A DNA stretch of 64,000 bases from Megascapheus bottae. Its lineage: Eukaryota; Chordata; Mammalia; Rodentia; Geomyidae. The stretch lies in contig JANJXV010000006.1 of assembly GCA_024803745.1 (NCBI GenBank), positions 45,051,001 to 45,115,000 of the forward strand. Direction: 5' to 3'. The notes beneath the pieces were generated by a model that was not told where the DNA came from, did no database searches, and saw nothing but the letters and a program-made list of their open reading frames with translations. Shown in pieces: positions 19,865-31,317 of this stretch. The translations under genes and the position numbers were made by a program. Every line of letters begins with the position of its first letter. The first letter of the stretch is position 1.

Positions 19865-21357
19865 ACCATACTTCAAACTCTACTATAGAGCCATAATAAC
19901 AAAAACAGCATGGTATTGGCACAAAAATAGACCAGAAGATTGATGGAACAGAATAGAAGATCCAGAAATAGAATTACATACCTATAGTCAACTTGTATTT
20001 GACAAAGGAGCCAAAGATATACAGTGGAACAAACACAGCCTATTCCATGATTGGTGCTGGGCAGCCACATGCAGAAAACTGAAAATTGACCCTAGCCTTT
20101 CACCATGCACAAGCATTAACTCAAAATGAATCTAAGACCTCAATGTCAGACCAGAAACCATGAAACTGCTACACGGTAGAGTTGGAGAGACACTGGAACT
20201 CATAGGCACAGGCAAAAACTTCCTGAACAGAATCCCAGGGTCACAACAGATTGGACAGAGATTTGATAAATGGGACTACCTAAAAATAAAAAGTTTCTGC
20301 ACAGATAAAAGCATAGTTACTAAAGTACAAAGACACCCAACCAACTGGGAAATGATATTTACCAATAATATATCAGACAAATGCTTAATATCCAGTATCT
20401 ACCGAGAACTCAAGAAACTAATCCCCCCCAAACCCAATCACTAAATGGGCAAGGGAACTGAAGAGAGACTTATCAAAACAAGAGGTTAAAATGGCAGAAA
20501 AGCATATGAGAAATGCTCATCATCATGGTCACAAAGGAAATGCAAATAAAAACAACCCTAAGATACCACCTTACCCAAACAAGAATAGCCAAGATTTTGA
20601 AATCAGACAATGACAGATGCTGGCAGGGTTGTAGAGAAAAAGGAACCCTACTGCACTGCTGGTGGGATTGTAAGCAAGTTCAGCCACTCTGGAAAGCAGT
20701 GTGGAGGTTTCTTAAAGACCTAAAAATAGACCTTCCCTGCAATCCTACCATACCACTTCTGGGCGTCTATCCTGAACATCATAACCCAGGATACCATAAG
20801 GACACCTGCTGAGCTATGTTCATCTCTGCACTATTCACAATAGCCAGGTGATAGAAACAATCCAGATGCCCTACTGCAGATGAATGGATACAAAAAATGT
20901 GGTATATATACACAATGAAATTCTACATAGCCAACAGACAAAATAAAATAATGGCATTCGCAGAGAAGTGGATGAATCTAGAACAAATCATGTTGAGTAA
21001 GACAAGTCAAGACCAAAGGAACAAAAGGCATATGGTATCCTTAATATGTGGCTATTAGATCCAAACAGTACAAGAGCGAAGACTCGATATTCACGTACCC
21101 AATGCTATGGACATGGTCTTGGAAATATAAACACAACTTCATAGATATAAAAATTTATGACTCTTTAGACACAATGTTTTAGTACATAGATTAATATGTA
21201 TCTATGACATACAAACCCTCAGCCTAATTTTAATTATGTTCTAAAATCTAAGTGCCAGTGATTGTATATAGAGATTCCCTTCTTGAATACTTGTTTGTTA
21301 AAGACATCATTTGAAATATGATGTAAAAATCAATGTTAATAAATTCTTTAATAAAAA
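19865..21357 (+). mobile_element. L1-A: ORF2 C-terminal third plus 3' UTR
   Basis: Reads FKLYYRAIITKTAWYWHK from about 19870, SQLVFDKGAKDIQWNK, then the open stretch 20160-20444 (GETLELIGTGKNFLNRIPG, FDKWDYLKIKSFCTDKS), ending at a stop in what should be continuous ORF2. The Cys region lies in other frames (20600-20800). The 3' UTR ends in A at 21357. Flanks 'aatagatctctct' and 'aatagtctctct' (21358-21369). Multiple stops. Confidence 0.92.
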
Positions 21358-21369
21358 AATAGTCTCTCT

Positions 21370-22166
21370 AAGAAGGAAGTAAAGAAAGGGACTTCAAATG
21401 TTCTAGAAGCAGAAGTAGAATAAAATACTACTCTTGAACTAAATATTTAACTTGAAAGTAACTTTATATGGAAAAATCACAGATCTTGAATTCTCATATG
21501 GAACAGAAGACAATTTATCATGGTAACATTTTAGTGGGTTATGAGTTATTTCTTATCCATAAGTATAAGTTAAAGAATAGAAAGTGAAAATAAAAAATTC
21601 TTATGTAAGTTCTAGGCAGAGCCGTCAGCCCACCTATCCCTGTGAGTCTGAAAACAATGGGCTGGTAGAAGCAGAGCAAATTGGGGCATTCACCAAAACA
21701 GTCTCACTGATCCCGGGTGCCTAGACCCTGAGCCCTACTTATTTTTACCTCATTAGCCCTCTTAGAGTAGGCTAAGTCACCTCTAATTTAAAAGTGGAAT
21801 TGGATCACAAGCTGAAGGTTTTCCTTTGTTTACACTATTAAGCATTCTGGGGCATAATTAATAAAGGTGCTGCATAGAAAGTTTATTTTTAGCAGTCCTT
21901 GGTATGGTTCTATTATTTGTATTGTTGCAATGAATTCATTTTACAAATTTCCTAGCACATTCTAATCTTAGCAATTTCTTAAAGTTGGCAACAAGCTACC
22001 TGATAAACTAATATACAAGATACAAACTGCACAGCAACTTATGACTATAACTCACCTCCTTTTGAAATAATAAAACCATTGAAATGTTTTCTATATTTTC
22101 CAAATTAATCATGATAGTGGGAAAAATTAATTTTTAATGTTTTAACAAGAAATTGTGGTCTGTTTC
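21370..22166. other. unique DNA
   Basis: No family recognised. 21600-21790 is less A+T-rich but shows no supportable exon. Confidence 0.5.
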
Positions 22167-22274
22167 TCTAAGAAGCCAAATACATATTTCACTCTTTGTA
22201 AGAAGATCTGCCATAGCAGATCTAAGAAGCCAAATACATGTTTCACTCTTTGTAAGAAGATTTGCCATAGCAGA
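22167..22274. repeat. 54-bp tandem duplication, two units
   Basis: Units 22167-22220 and 22221-22274 begin 'tctaagaagccaaatacat' and end 'tgccatagcaga'. They differ at two positions only (a/g and c/t). The length is a multiple of three, so a minus-strand open frame repeats too, but nothing else supports coding. Confidence 0.95.
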
Positions 22275-22599
22275 TGTCACTTTCTCAGTATAAGCGGGAA
22301 TGGGCACTGAGTGTTCCACATAACTATGGTTAAAAACAGCCGTGTGAGAGTAGCTACACAAAAGGAGAAATAAGTTTGCCAACTTCTATGGCATAAATAC
22401 TCTTGCCATGGCCAATTTCCATTCATCAATTTGTTATTAATGTGGAGTTGGGAGGCATGCACAATAACACATTATTACCTACTATTTTTACCCTACAGAT
22501 TCAATGCATGGGTGCAAATACCATCGATTATAAGTAACATTAAAATGTAGCACAATAATTGTGAAGTGGTAAGTTTTAAACATTTTTACTCCTGTTTTT

Positions 22600-22687
22600 T
22601 TATTAAAGAATTTATTAACATTGATTTTTATATCATATTTCAAATGATGTGTTTAACAAATACATATTCAAGAAGGGAATCTCTGTA
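22600..22687 (-). mobile_element. very short L1-A insertion
   Basis: The reverse L1-A tail ('tattaacattgatttttat', 'aagaagggaatctctgta'), about 88 bp. A perfect 15-bp TSD, 'tttactcctgttttt', lies at 22585-22599 and 22688-22702. Confidence 0.93.
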
Positions 22688-22702
22688 TTTACTCCTGTTT
22701 TT

Positions 22703-25700
22703 AAATATAATGTATTTTATTATGTTTCTATGAGGTGATTGCTAAAAAACCATGGGGTATTTACAATGGACTGGTAGAACTCTTGAAACTTTGCTTTTTA
22801 ACACTGATTAGACTATAATTTGAATAATATAACCAAAATAGTACAGCCATGAGTAGACAACAGAGTTCTGTATAAAAAAAAATGTGTTTATGCGTATTCC
22901 TATCTACTCATGTACTATACACAGGAAGAACTCCAAAATCCTCCTTCATATTTATTGCACATATTTATATACATTATTAAATGACAGCTATGCTAAATGG
23001 ATTGTTTTGCAGATAACAAACGTAATGTTCAAATTTATTCATTAATCCAGACAGATCAGAGGGAATAATGCCAACACATAACTCCTGCATTCCTAACAAG
23101 GTCCTCTAGTAGGCCTGAAAGAACTTCAGTATCATTCCCAATCTGTCTAGGCCAAGTGTGAAACACAAGGTAGGAAAGAGAAAAGGGAGACTCCCAAAGG
23201 ATCCCTTCCACAATTAATTATGTAAATTAGACACTAAAAATTTAAGATTGATTGAAAGCCTTGCTCAAATTGCTTTAACTGTGATTCATAAACCAATCAC
23301 GCAAATTCATATGTTAGGTTGTGTAAAAAAATTAGAAAGATGTAGAATGGAATAAGATTACCTTAATTTAAATGTAAAAGACATGGTTGCTGAAGTATGT
23401 CTCTTACACTGCTAGCACTAGCCCATCAGATGTTAACAAAATCTGATATGCAACAGTTTTACATATCCCCTTGTGGGAGAAAGATCAACTTGCGATCTGC
23501 TTTATAAATCAGCTACAGTGTTAGAGTTAGGCTACTGTAGCTAAATGGCTTTTAGATATGCTTCCTGTTTTAAGCTACCATATTTACAAATGAAAGCCTT
23601 TTCAAACCACGGCTTTTAATATAATTTGCATATTTAGTAATACATTGATTAAAATTAAACACGGATTATTGCAATTTATTTCAGAAACAGATGGGATGCA
23701 TTAAGTGAAAAGCCGGAGCTTTTAAATAGAACACACTCATGGCTGACTACTGATGAATGATGAATACAAAAACTTTGTAAATTGGCAAAAAGGAAGAAAA
23801 AAAGCCCTCCCTTTGAGCCCATTTCCTTTCAAGCCTTTCCTGACTAGTGATTCCATGAAATTAGTAATCAAGTTAATTTAAAATGAATAATGTATATCAA
23901 AGGTATGCATCAGCTTAATGAAAGCAGATTTCTTGGGGGAGGGGGAAGGCTTCCACAAACTTTGAGTCCTCATTGCATGGTTTGTACTCATTTTCCTAGT
24001 TATAGTTCACCAGCAGATGGCATTCTTCCATTACATACACTTCAGCTGGATTGGGTTCACAGTTGCAGGAAATTTCACTAGCTAGTGTGAAACTAACAAG
24101 AAATTTACTCAATGATAGAAATAATGGGGTGTAAGCATTTATTTTTCAAATGGCATATTTCCAAAATTTTCTTGGTTATTCTGAACTTGATTGTAAAGAG
24201 CAATTCATTTTTATTCTGTTCTCTCTATCTAGTAAATATCATTTGCAAAAGTTAATTTTGGTAAGAATAATGTGTGAATATCTCATCCTTCATTATCTTA
24301 CCATAGTTAAAAGAAATAAGCTTTTTCCACAGCCACTCAAGAACAGTGTGAAAAAATTAATTAGATCACATAGTCCAATTATGAAAACAATTTTGCATAT
24401 ATATTTCATTTTGTAACATACTGGCATTTTCCAAGTTATATTAGTAAAAAAAAAATCCAGCTTAGTATGCTCAGCTATACAACACTTCCTATTCAGAAGC
24501 AATTAAATCTCAGAAGATATGAAGTACATATAAGATTTATTAATTTTGAAACTCTGCTCTCTAGATTTTTCTTCTGAGCGAAAGGTGAAAGGTAATTGGG
24601 ACTATGACATTTAAATAATGTTTGTATTATTCAAAATATTTTTGGATAGTACTAAAATCCCATTAGAATCTAGACTCAGATTCAGCAACTTCAGCTGAAC
24701 TTGGTTACTGAAGGTAAAGTTATACTGGCTAGAGTAAGTCCTAATATTTCTTCTTTTATATAAATGCTAAGATAAATTCTCAGAGTAAGCAAAACTGGGC
24801 AGTGTAAGCATCAAGTGTTCATTCATGATATAACAATAACACATTTTTTTCAAAGCAATAAATCCAATGAAACTATTTTTCTATAAAGTTTCTGATGGTT
24901 TTGTTTTTAAAACATATTTTAATAGGATTTTTCCCCATCAAATCTTACTAGAGTAACATCATGTTACGGAGATCTTATTTTATTTAAAAAAATATTAACA
25001 AAAATTACCTCCAGTTTTTTCAAAGTTGATTGAATAGTCGGGAAGTATTTAAAAGGTCAGTTTCCAGTTTCACTGCTATGGATTACTATAACATGAAATG
25101 TTTGTCACCTGTCGTGAGTTGTGAAAATCCCCCTGTATCCAATGTGTTTTGTTTGGATTGAGATGGCATGCAGTTGATGGCTGTGACCTTCATGGTGGCT
25201 TAGATCCCTGGCTGGCACTGATTTTTGATTTAGTGCCGATCTGCTGCGCTTGTCACAGGCTGCAAGGTGCTTTCCATGCACTAATGGAACAGCTCAAGGG
25301 CAGAGGGGCCCTGTAAATGTCTATCTCTCACCAACCAGGGCTAAATAGAGAGGTGAGTTTTCTACATGTGAATGACAGACTCTGAGATTACATGCAGAAG
25401 GAACGTGAAGTTTGAAACCCTGCAAGACTTGGTGAAAATAACAAGCATTTGCAAAGTGCAAACTCTAAGGTTATTTTGCCTGCTAATGAATATATATCTG
25501 CGCTGTTGGAATATTTAACACAAATACTGATAATATATCTTCATTTGGTGGCAGGGAACTAACAATTAGTTGATGCATCCTTTGGTTCAACTGTACTTGT
25601 TAATAAATTCTGCTACTTAATGATGTCTTCAACAGAAAATTGCCTATGTCCAAACTTTTCCTTCTAAGAAAACACAAAATGATATGATAATTGTTATAGA

Positions 25701-25909
25701 AAGAGATGAATCTAAAGAAGAAATATAAAAACTTGGCCTATGTATCATCTTGGCAAGGCATCTTGACCACTGAAAAATATTCCAGATATGAAATAATCAA
25801 ACAAAAATACATAAAATTTGACTCTATACTCACTCTGGCTTATTTGAGAGTAACATGTGCCAAGAGACTAGCTAGCATATTATTAGTAAAACTATGAGAC
25901 AGAAATCCT
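22703..25909. other. repeat-free block; candidate conserved non-coding DNA
   Basis: More than 3 kb without any recognised mobile element, in a window where SINEs occur roughly every kilobase. 23210-23330, 23560-23770 and 25080-25340 have mixed composition with homeobox-like ATTA cores ('aattaattatgtaaattaga') or less A+T-rich content ('gatggctgtgaccttcatgg'). No splice-bounded exon was found. Regulatory function is inference. Confidence 0.4.
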
Positions 25910-26255
25910 ATTCATCCCTCAAATCTAAGTTCAAATGCAGTCTCCTCCAAAAGCAGTTCTTGCTTCTCCTAATACATTATCATTTCCTTCAACCTCTATA
26001 TCTGATGTGTATTTTTTGTTATAATTCCTCATATGTATGATAGACATGCTTTACTTATTTCCTGTAAAACTGTAAGCTTCTTAAGTGTAAGAATCACATT
26101 TTTTTCTTGGCAATTCTGTGATCAAACCCAAGACCATGAACATGTAAGACTCTGCTACTGAGCTATACACGCCAGCTCTCCACTCCCTATTTATAACCAT
26201 TGCCTTACCTAGCCCTGTGCCTGACACATTATAATCAACATATATGATAATACAT
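25910..26255 (+). mobile_element. L2 3' end, split by an ID element
   Basis: 'ctgtaagcttcttaagtgt' before, and 'tagccctgtgcctgacacat' after, the ID insertion match the L2 end ('gagggcagggact...cctggcacatagta'). The 5' limit is uncertain. Confidence 0.55.
26100..26182 (-). mobile_element. ID-like monomer inside L2
   Basis: Reverse ID text: 'gtgatcaaacccaagaccat' and 'ctctgctactgagctatac'. It interrupts the L2 end, so it is younger. Confidence 0.6.
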
Positions 26256-26499
26256 ACCTACAGCTTGGTAGCAGTCTCAGATTGATGAAACTTTAGAGTT
26301 ATTGGTATTTGTGGTTATATTTTACCATTTATCATTTTCACATCTCGACTTCTTCAGTCACATCGCAGGCTCAGAAGTCTCATTTTAGATTTCTGATTTC
26401 TCTCTGGATATACTTCCTATTAGCAAGACCACATGCTCATCTGAACAAAACAACTCTATTAACTAAGCTTACCAAAACTCTCCCTTCCACATACCATTC

Positions 26500-27255
26500 A
26501 GATCTCATAGAAGTACTCTGTGATCTAGCAGTTCCACTCCTGGGCATTTACCCAAAAGACTTCAGATAAGGATACAGTCACCAGCATAATCATGTTTATT
26601 GCAGCACTACTCACCATAGCCAAAGTATGGAATTAACCCAGATACCCCTGAATGAACAAATGGATTAAGAAGATATGAGATAGATAAATATATATATATA
26701 TATATATACATGCACATATAAACTGAATTATATAATTATTCTTTTATATATTATATATAATTAATTTTATATGTACACATAATGAAACTAAACTAATCTA
26801 TTAGAAAGAATGATATTGCACCATTTGTAAAGAAATAGAAATCCTAGAAAAATTAGGTTAAGTGAAATAAGTTAGGCCTAGGGAAACAAAGGGCGCATAT
26901 TTCCCTTATATGTGGAAGCTAGATTTAGCTTATAAACGTATAAGTAAATGGATTGAGTGGTATGCAAGTGTATACAAATGCATTAACTTAAATATGGTAG
27001 ATTCAAGGGAAAACTCAAATGTATGATTTCTTAGAAAAGCAAAGTTCAGCAAAATAAAACACCAGGAAGTGGGTACTTGAAAGAAGTGGAGTAAGGTCAA
27101 GAAGAAAAAGATAGACAAATGAAGATGAGAAGTATGGGAAATTTCAGTAAAGAACTCAATATACATCCTTACATAATTAAGTGAGGGAAGGGATGGGTAA
27201 GGAGGGATGGGTGAGAATGTACAAAGGGATGACATTGATCAAGATATATTGCACT
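26500..27255 (+). mobile_element. L1 ORF2 C-terminus and 3' UTR
   Basis: 26520-26569 reads CDLAVPLLGIYPKDFR. Downstream come 'tgcagcactactcaccatag' and 'ggattaagaagatatgaga', interrupted by AT-rich simple repeats (26685-26780). The 3' UTR is G+A-rich (27170-27240). The 5' boundary is unclear. Confidence 0.72.
26685..26780. repeat. (TA)n and AT-rich expansion inside L1
   Basis: A TA run around 26690-26708 followed by imperfect 'ttatatattatatataatt'. It lies where the L1 would encode the 'WYLYTMEFY' region. Confidence 0.85.
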
Positions 27256-27266
27256 TATAAACCCCA

Positions 27267-27496
27267 TTTTTTTCTGTCAGTCGGGGACTTGAACTCTGGG
27301 CCTGGGTGGTGTCGCTGAGCTCTTCAGCTCAAGGCTACCACCCTACCCCTTGAGCCATAGCATCACTTCCAGTTTTCTGTTGGTTAATTGGAGATGAGTT
27401 TCATGAACTTTGGTGCCCAGGCTGGCTTTGAACCACAATCCTCAGATCTCAGCCTCTGAGTAGCTAGGATTACAGGCATGAGCCACCATGCCTGGC
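27267..27496 (-). mobile_element. B1-Geo SINE
   Basis: A well-preserved reverse copy: 'gggacttgaactctgggc', 'gagctcttcagctcaaggc', 'ggttaattggagatgag', 'gtagctaggattacaggc' and 'ccaccatgcctggct'. Imperfect TSD 'tataaaccccat' / 'tataaactccat'. Confidence 0.93.
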
Positions 27497-27553
27497 TATA
27501 AACTCCATTGTTAAATGGCAACTCCTCTGTGCAACTACTTAGAGATAATTTTT

Positions 27554-27724
27554 TTTGCCAGTCCTGGGGCTTGTACTCAAGGCCCGAGCAATGTCCTTGG
27601 GCTTTCTAAAGCTCTACCACTTGAGCCACAGCACTACTTCTGGCTTTTTCTATGTATGGGGTACCGAGGAATCAAACCTGGGTCTTTGTGCATGCTAAGC
27701 AAGCACTCTACCACTAGGCCCTAA
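27554..27724 (-). mobile_element. IDL-Geo SINE
   Basis: 'gccagtcctggggcttgt' to 'ctctaccactaggccc'. TSD 'agataattttt' at 27543-27553 and 27725-27735. The 5'-most bases of the IDL unit are absent. Confidence 0.92.
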
Positions 27725-27735
27725 AGATAATTTTT

Positions 27736-28112
27736 AAAAGAAAATATAAATATCATTCATTTCTCAGACGTGTTTGAAATCATCCCATCATGGGGAAACT
27801 TTTCAGTACATTCAATTACTTTTTATGAATCTTTGATTCACACACAATTAAATACCCTCAGCAAAGAGTACCAGTTGTGCGCCCGGTACTAAAGGAAGTT
27901 ATGATATAGTACTGGGTACCCTCAGGAGGGGCCAGCAGCATGCCAGGGAAAGCCTAAAGCTGAGATTGAGATATTTTAAAAACAGCTTATGGTTGGGAAC
28001 TTAAGTGGTAGAGTAGTTTTTAAACATTAAAAACAAAAAAATTTATAACTATTTTATATTAAAATAAGAGGATAAAAAATGTACACAAAGCTGGATGCTA
28101 GCAAGGCAACAC
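27736..28112. other. mostly unique DNA
   Basis: A short tRNA-like phrase, 'ggaacttaagtggtagagta', at about 27997-28016 may be a SINE right-unit remnant. Otherwise nothing. Confidence 0.4.
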
Positions 28113-28159
28113 TAGGCAGTGGTAGGTAAGCACTCTACCACTGGGCCAAACTCCAGTCC
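28113..28159 (-). mobile_element. IDL 5'-end remnant
   Basis: Only 'taagcactctaccactggg' and 'ccaaactccagtccc' remain, directly beside a B1-Geo copy. Confidence 0.6.
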
Positions 28160-28351
28160 CAATTTCTGAGCTTTTTTTGCTCAAGGCTAGCATTCTGCCA
28201 CTTGAGCCACATCTCTACTTCTAGATTTTGGTGGTTAATTGGAGATAAGAGTCATTTGGACTTTCCTGCTCAGGCTAGCTTCAAACTGTGATCCTTAGAC
28301 CTCAGCCTCTGAATAGATAGGGTAACAAGTGTGAGTCACAGATGCCCAGCT
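28160..28351 (-). mobile_element. B1-Geo SINE
   Basis: 'tgctcaaggctagcattctg', 'ggttaattggagataagag', 'cttagacctcagcctctga' and the end 'atgcccagct'. The right-unit 3' end is missing where it abuts the IDL remnant. Confidence 0.85.
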
Positions 28352-28363
28352 ATATAAATTATT

Positions 28364-28552
28364 TTTGCCAGTCCTGGGGCTTGAATTCAGGGCCTGAGCA
28401 CTGTTCTTGAGTGTTCTCAAGGCTAGAGTTCTATCACTATGAACCACAGCACCACTTCTGGCTTTTTCTATGTATGTGGTACAGAGGAATTGAATCCAGG
28501 TCTTTATGCATACTAGGCAAGCACTCTACCACTAGGCCAAACTCCCAGCCCT
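28364..28552 (-). mobile_element. IDL-Geo SINE
   Basis: 'tttttgccagtcctggggc' to 'ccaaactcccagccc'. Flanked by 'tataaattatt' / 'tataagaattt', an imperfect TSD. Confidence 0.93.
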
Positions 28553-29905
28553 ATAAGAATTTTTTAATGTAAAAATTCAAGAAATTCCTACTTCTACTAT
28601 ACTGTTTCTGTCCTCTTGAATGTGAATTCATTATGTGAATACAGTGTAAAGTGTAGAGGCAACATAGTTGATGGTTTTTGAGGAACCTTATCCATCCTCT
28701 AAAAGATATCAGTTTTGCAACTCTACCACTTCAAGGTACATCTAAACCACTGCATAACTGCAATAATTTAACAATCACCTTGCTTTCTTTCACAATAAAT
28801 TCATTTTTTCTATGTAAAACAACAGCCTGTTAAGAACCCATTACCTTTAAAACTTTCAAAAGTCTGCATTTCAATTGTCTCACATTCTAAATGACCCAAC
28901 TTCTCTCCTTTGTAGCTGAAAACTTTTCATTGTCCAATGGGCAGTATCATATAAGGTTCTACTTTTTAGCATTCCTGTTTCTCTATCTTCATTTATTCCT
29001 CTTATCAGGCATATCCATTCCAATATATTCAGCCATCAGCTCTATGCTAGTGTTTCCCAAATCCTTGTCTTTAATCCTGGCCTTTGATTTGTTCTCCAGT
29101 CTTCAGGTTCATATGAGATAGGTGTTACTACCATCTCCTTAAACCCTAAGGCACAATTTATCTCAAACTACTTTTCCTTCTATCAGAGAAGAAATGTAGA
29201 AATAATTTTTAACTTTTAATGGCCTACAGTCATTCTCTCACCCATTTCTTTGTCTATGATGTCATTCAAGCATGCACAGTGCTTTCTACTACCATTGCCA
29301 TAACTGTAGTCATGGCCATATGGCCTCAAGCCCAGAATGAGGGAAAAACTCAGTACTTCTCCAGTCCTGCATGCAGATTCGCAGTGGCTTGAGGGAACTT
29401 CACAGATTCTCAGGTCATCCCAGGCTTATAGACTTGGAACCTACAGATTAAAAAACCCTCTAAGGGACGCTCATCCATAGTCTGACTTGGAACCATTGTT
29501 CCAGTTGATCCTATGTCTCTACTCCAACACATCAATTTATCTAAATTCCAATAGCATCATAGCATCTCAATATTAAAAGAATTGCATGCTGGTTTCCTAC
29601 TGCCAAGAACATTAAGTTTACATTCTTTTGTCAATTTCTAACAGTCTCCACACCCTAGCTACTCTAAAGGATAGCCTCAAGTGTAACTAGGATTACAGAC
29701 ATGAAGCAGTGGGACCCCAGTTTCATTAATTTCATACTGTATAGCTGACATTTGTAAATTAACTCATTTCTTTCTCGTAACTTGATAAAGGTTTTAATAT
29801 AAACTCATTTTCTAAATGAAGAATAAACACAAAAAGGTGAAATAATGAATATATAAATGAATAATGAATTTATAAATAGAAGAGTTGAAATTTAAATCTG
29901 GGTAC
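28553..29905. other. unique DNA with a possible B1 fragment
   Basis: Mostly unrecognised. 29650-29720 ('aactaggattacagacatg') may be a reverse B1 remnant. 29750-29850 has weak MIR-like character. Confidence 0.4.
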
Positions 29906-30420
29906 TTTTTTTTTGCCAGTCCTAGGCCTTGAACTCAGGGCCTGGGCACTGTCCTTGGGCTTTCCTCAAGTCAGCACTCTGCCAGTTGAGCCACAGCACC
30001 ACTTCTGGCTTTTTCTTTTTTTTATTGTAATTAATAAAAGGGTTACATGATATTTGCCAGATAGAAGGTGCATTAATTCACATATATTGATACCCTTTCA
30101 CATGTCTCCCCTCCACCACCCCGTCTTGGTTTTCCCCCCTTCCCTATCCAATTTCAAATAACCAAAAACAAATAAATCCAATATATCAGATAACAAAGTG
30201 AGATACTGTAACAATATGAGATAACCAAGGGACAGCAAAAGAGATGAGAGATAACATAGTACATTAAGGACAACAATCATTCATTGTATGGCTTTTGTTT
30301 CAATATCCTGGAGGTCTTTTCAACTTCTGGCTTTTTCTATGTATGTGGTACTGAGGAATGGAACCTGGGTCTTCATGCATGCTAAGTAAGCATTCTACTG
30401 CTAGGCCAAACTGCCAGCCA
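29906..30420 (-). mobile_element. IDL-Geo SINE split by an L1-B insertion
   Basis: The right unit occupies 29906-30015 and the left unit 30323-30420 ('aaactgccagcc' end). SINE TSD 'gggtacttttt' at 29900-29910 and 30425-30435. The split shows that this copy predates an L1-B mobilisation. Confidence 0.93.
30016..30322 (-). mobile_element. L1-B 3' UTR insertion inside the SINE
   Basis: Reverse L1-B tail from 'tttattgtaattaataaaag' to 'tatcctggaggtcttttc'. A perfect 15-bp TSD made of SINE sequence, 'acttctggctttttc', lies at 30001-30015 and 30323-30337. Confidence 0.95.
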
Positions 30421-30577
30421 AACCGGGTACTTTTTACAAAGTTTTGCTCTTACAAAACACCATAGTTATAGAACATTAGTATCTCAGAAGGGGCTTTAGG
30501 GGCCATTTATCTGCTCATCTGCATAGCACTAAGAAAATACTTTTCTACTTATTAATCTTTATGTATTTGTTGATTTG

Positions 30578-30704
30578 AAGGCATCAGCTCAGACTGGTCA
30601 TAGTGGAACATGCCAGTGGTCAGGTGACTAATGTGGAAGGATCACCTGTTCCAGACCAGCCTGGGCTACAGAGTGAAACCATGTATCAAAAAAAAAAAAA
30701 AAAA
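30578..30704 (+). mobile_element. B1 element, monomeric
   Basis: 'cagaccagcctgggctacag' and 'agtgaaaccatgtatcaaa' with an A tail are B1 hallmarks. There is no tRNA-like right half, showing that ordinary B1 coexists with the chimera. Confidence 0.85.
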
Positions 30705-30712
30705 GTATCTCA

Positions 30713-30898
30713 GGGCCGGGAGTTTGCCCTGGTGGTAGAGTGCTTGCCTGTACATGCACCTGCACCAAGACCCAGGTTCGATTCCTCAGTACCAGATACA
30801 TAGAAAAAAGCTGGAAGTAGTGCTGAGGCTCAAGTGGTAGAGCTCTAGCCTGTCCAAGGACAGTGCTCAGGCCCTGAGCTCATGCCCAGGACTGGCAA
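30713..30898 (+). mobile_element. IDL-Geo SINE
   Basis: 'gggccgggagtttgccctgg' to 'cccaggactggcaaat'. A small insertion in the anticodon-equivalent part ('gcctgtacatgcacctgcac') and a deletion after 'tctagcctg' distinguish it. The tail is a microsatellite. Confidence 0.92.
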
Positions 30899-30944
<46 letters not shown>

Positions 30945-30957
30945 TTATTTATTTATA
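30899..30957. repeat. (GT)n then (TTTA)n microsatellite
   Basis: GT dinucleotides at 30903-30942, then 'atttatttatttata'. It replaces the A tail of the adjacent IDL-Geo. Confidence 0.95.
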
Positions 30958-31112
30958 TACACAAATATATAGTACCTACTCTCTGTTCACTTCCTTGTTT
31001 TTTCCTTCTATTTACTACATAACTTTTTAAACAATCCTTAGTATATGCATATTAGTTATACTGATAACATAATATTAGGACCAAAATAGGCAAATAAAAA
31101 TCCCTCTGAACA

Positions 31113-31300
31113 GGGCTGGGAGTTTGGCCTAGTGGTAGAGTGCTTGGCTAGCATGCACGAAGGCCCGAATTCGATTCCTTGGTACCACATATGTAGAAAA
31201 AAAAGCCAGAAATGGTGCTGAGGCTCAAGTGATAGAGCTCTAGCCTTGAGAAAATCCAAGGACAGTGCTCAGGCCCTGAGCTCAAGCCCAGGACTGGCAA
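31113..31300 (+). mobile_element. IDL-Geo SINE with 17-bp TSD
   Basis: 'gggctgggagtttggcctag' to 'ggactggc'. Perfect TSD 'aaaaatccctctgaaca' at 31096-31112 and 31301-31317. Confidence 0.96.
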
Positions 31301-31317
31301 AAAAATCCCTCTGAACA

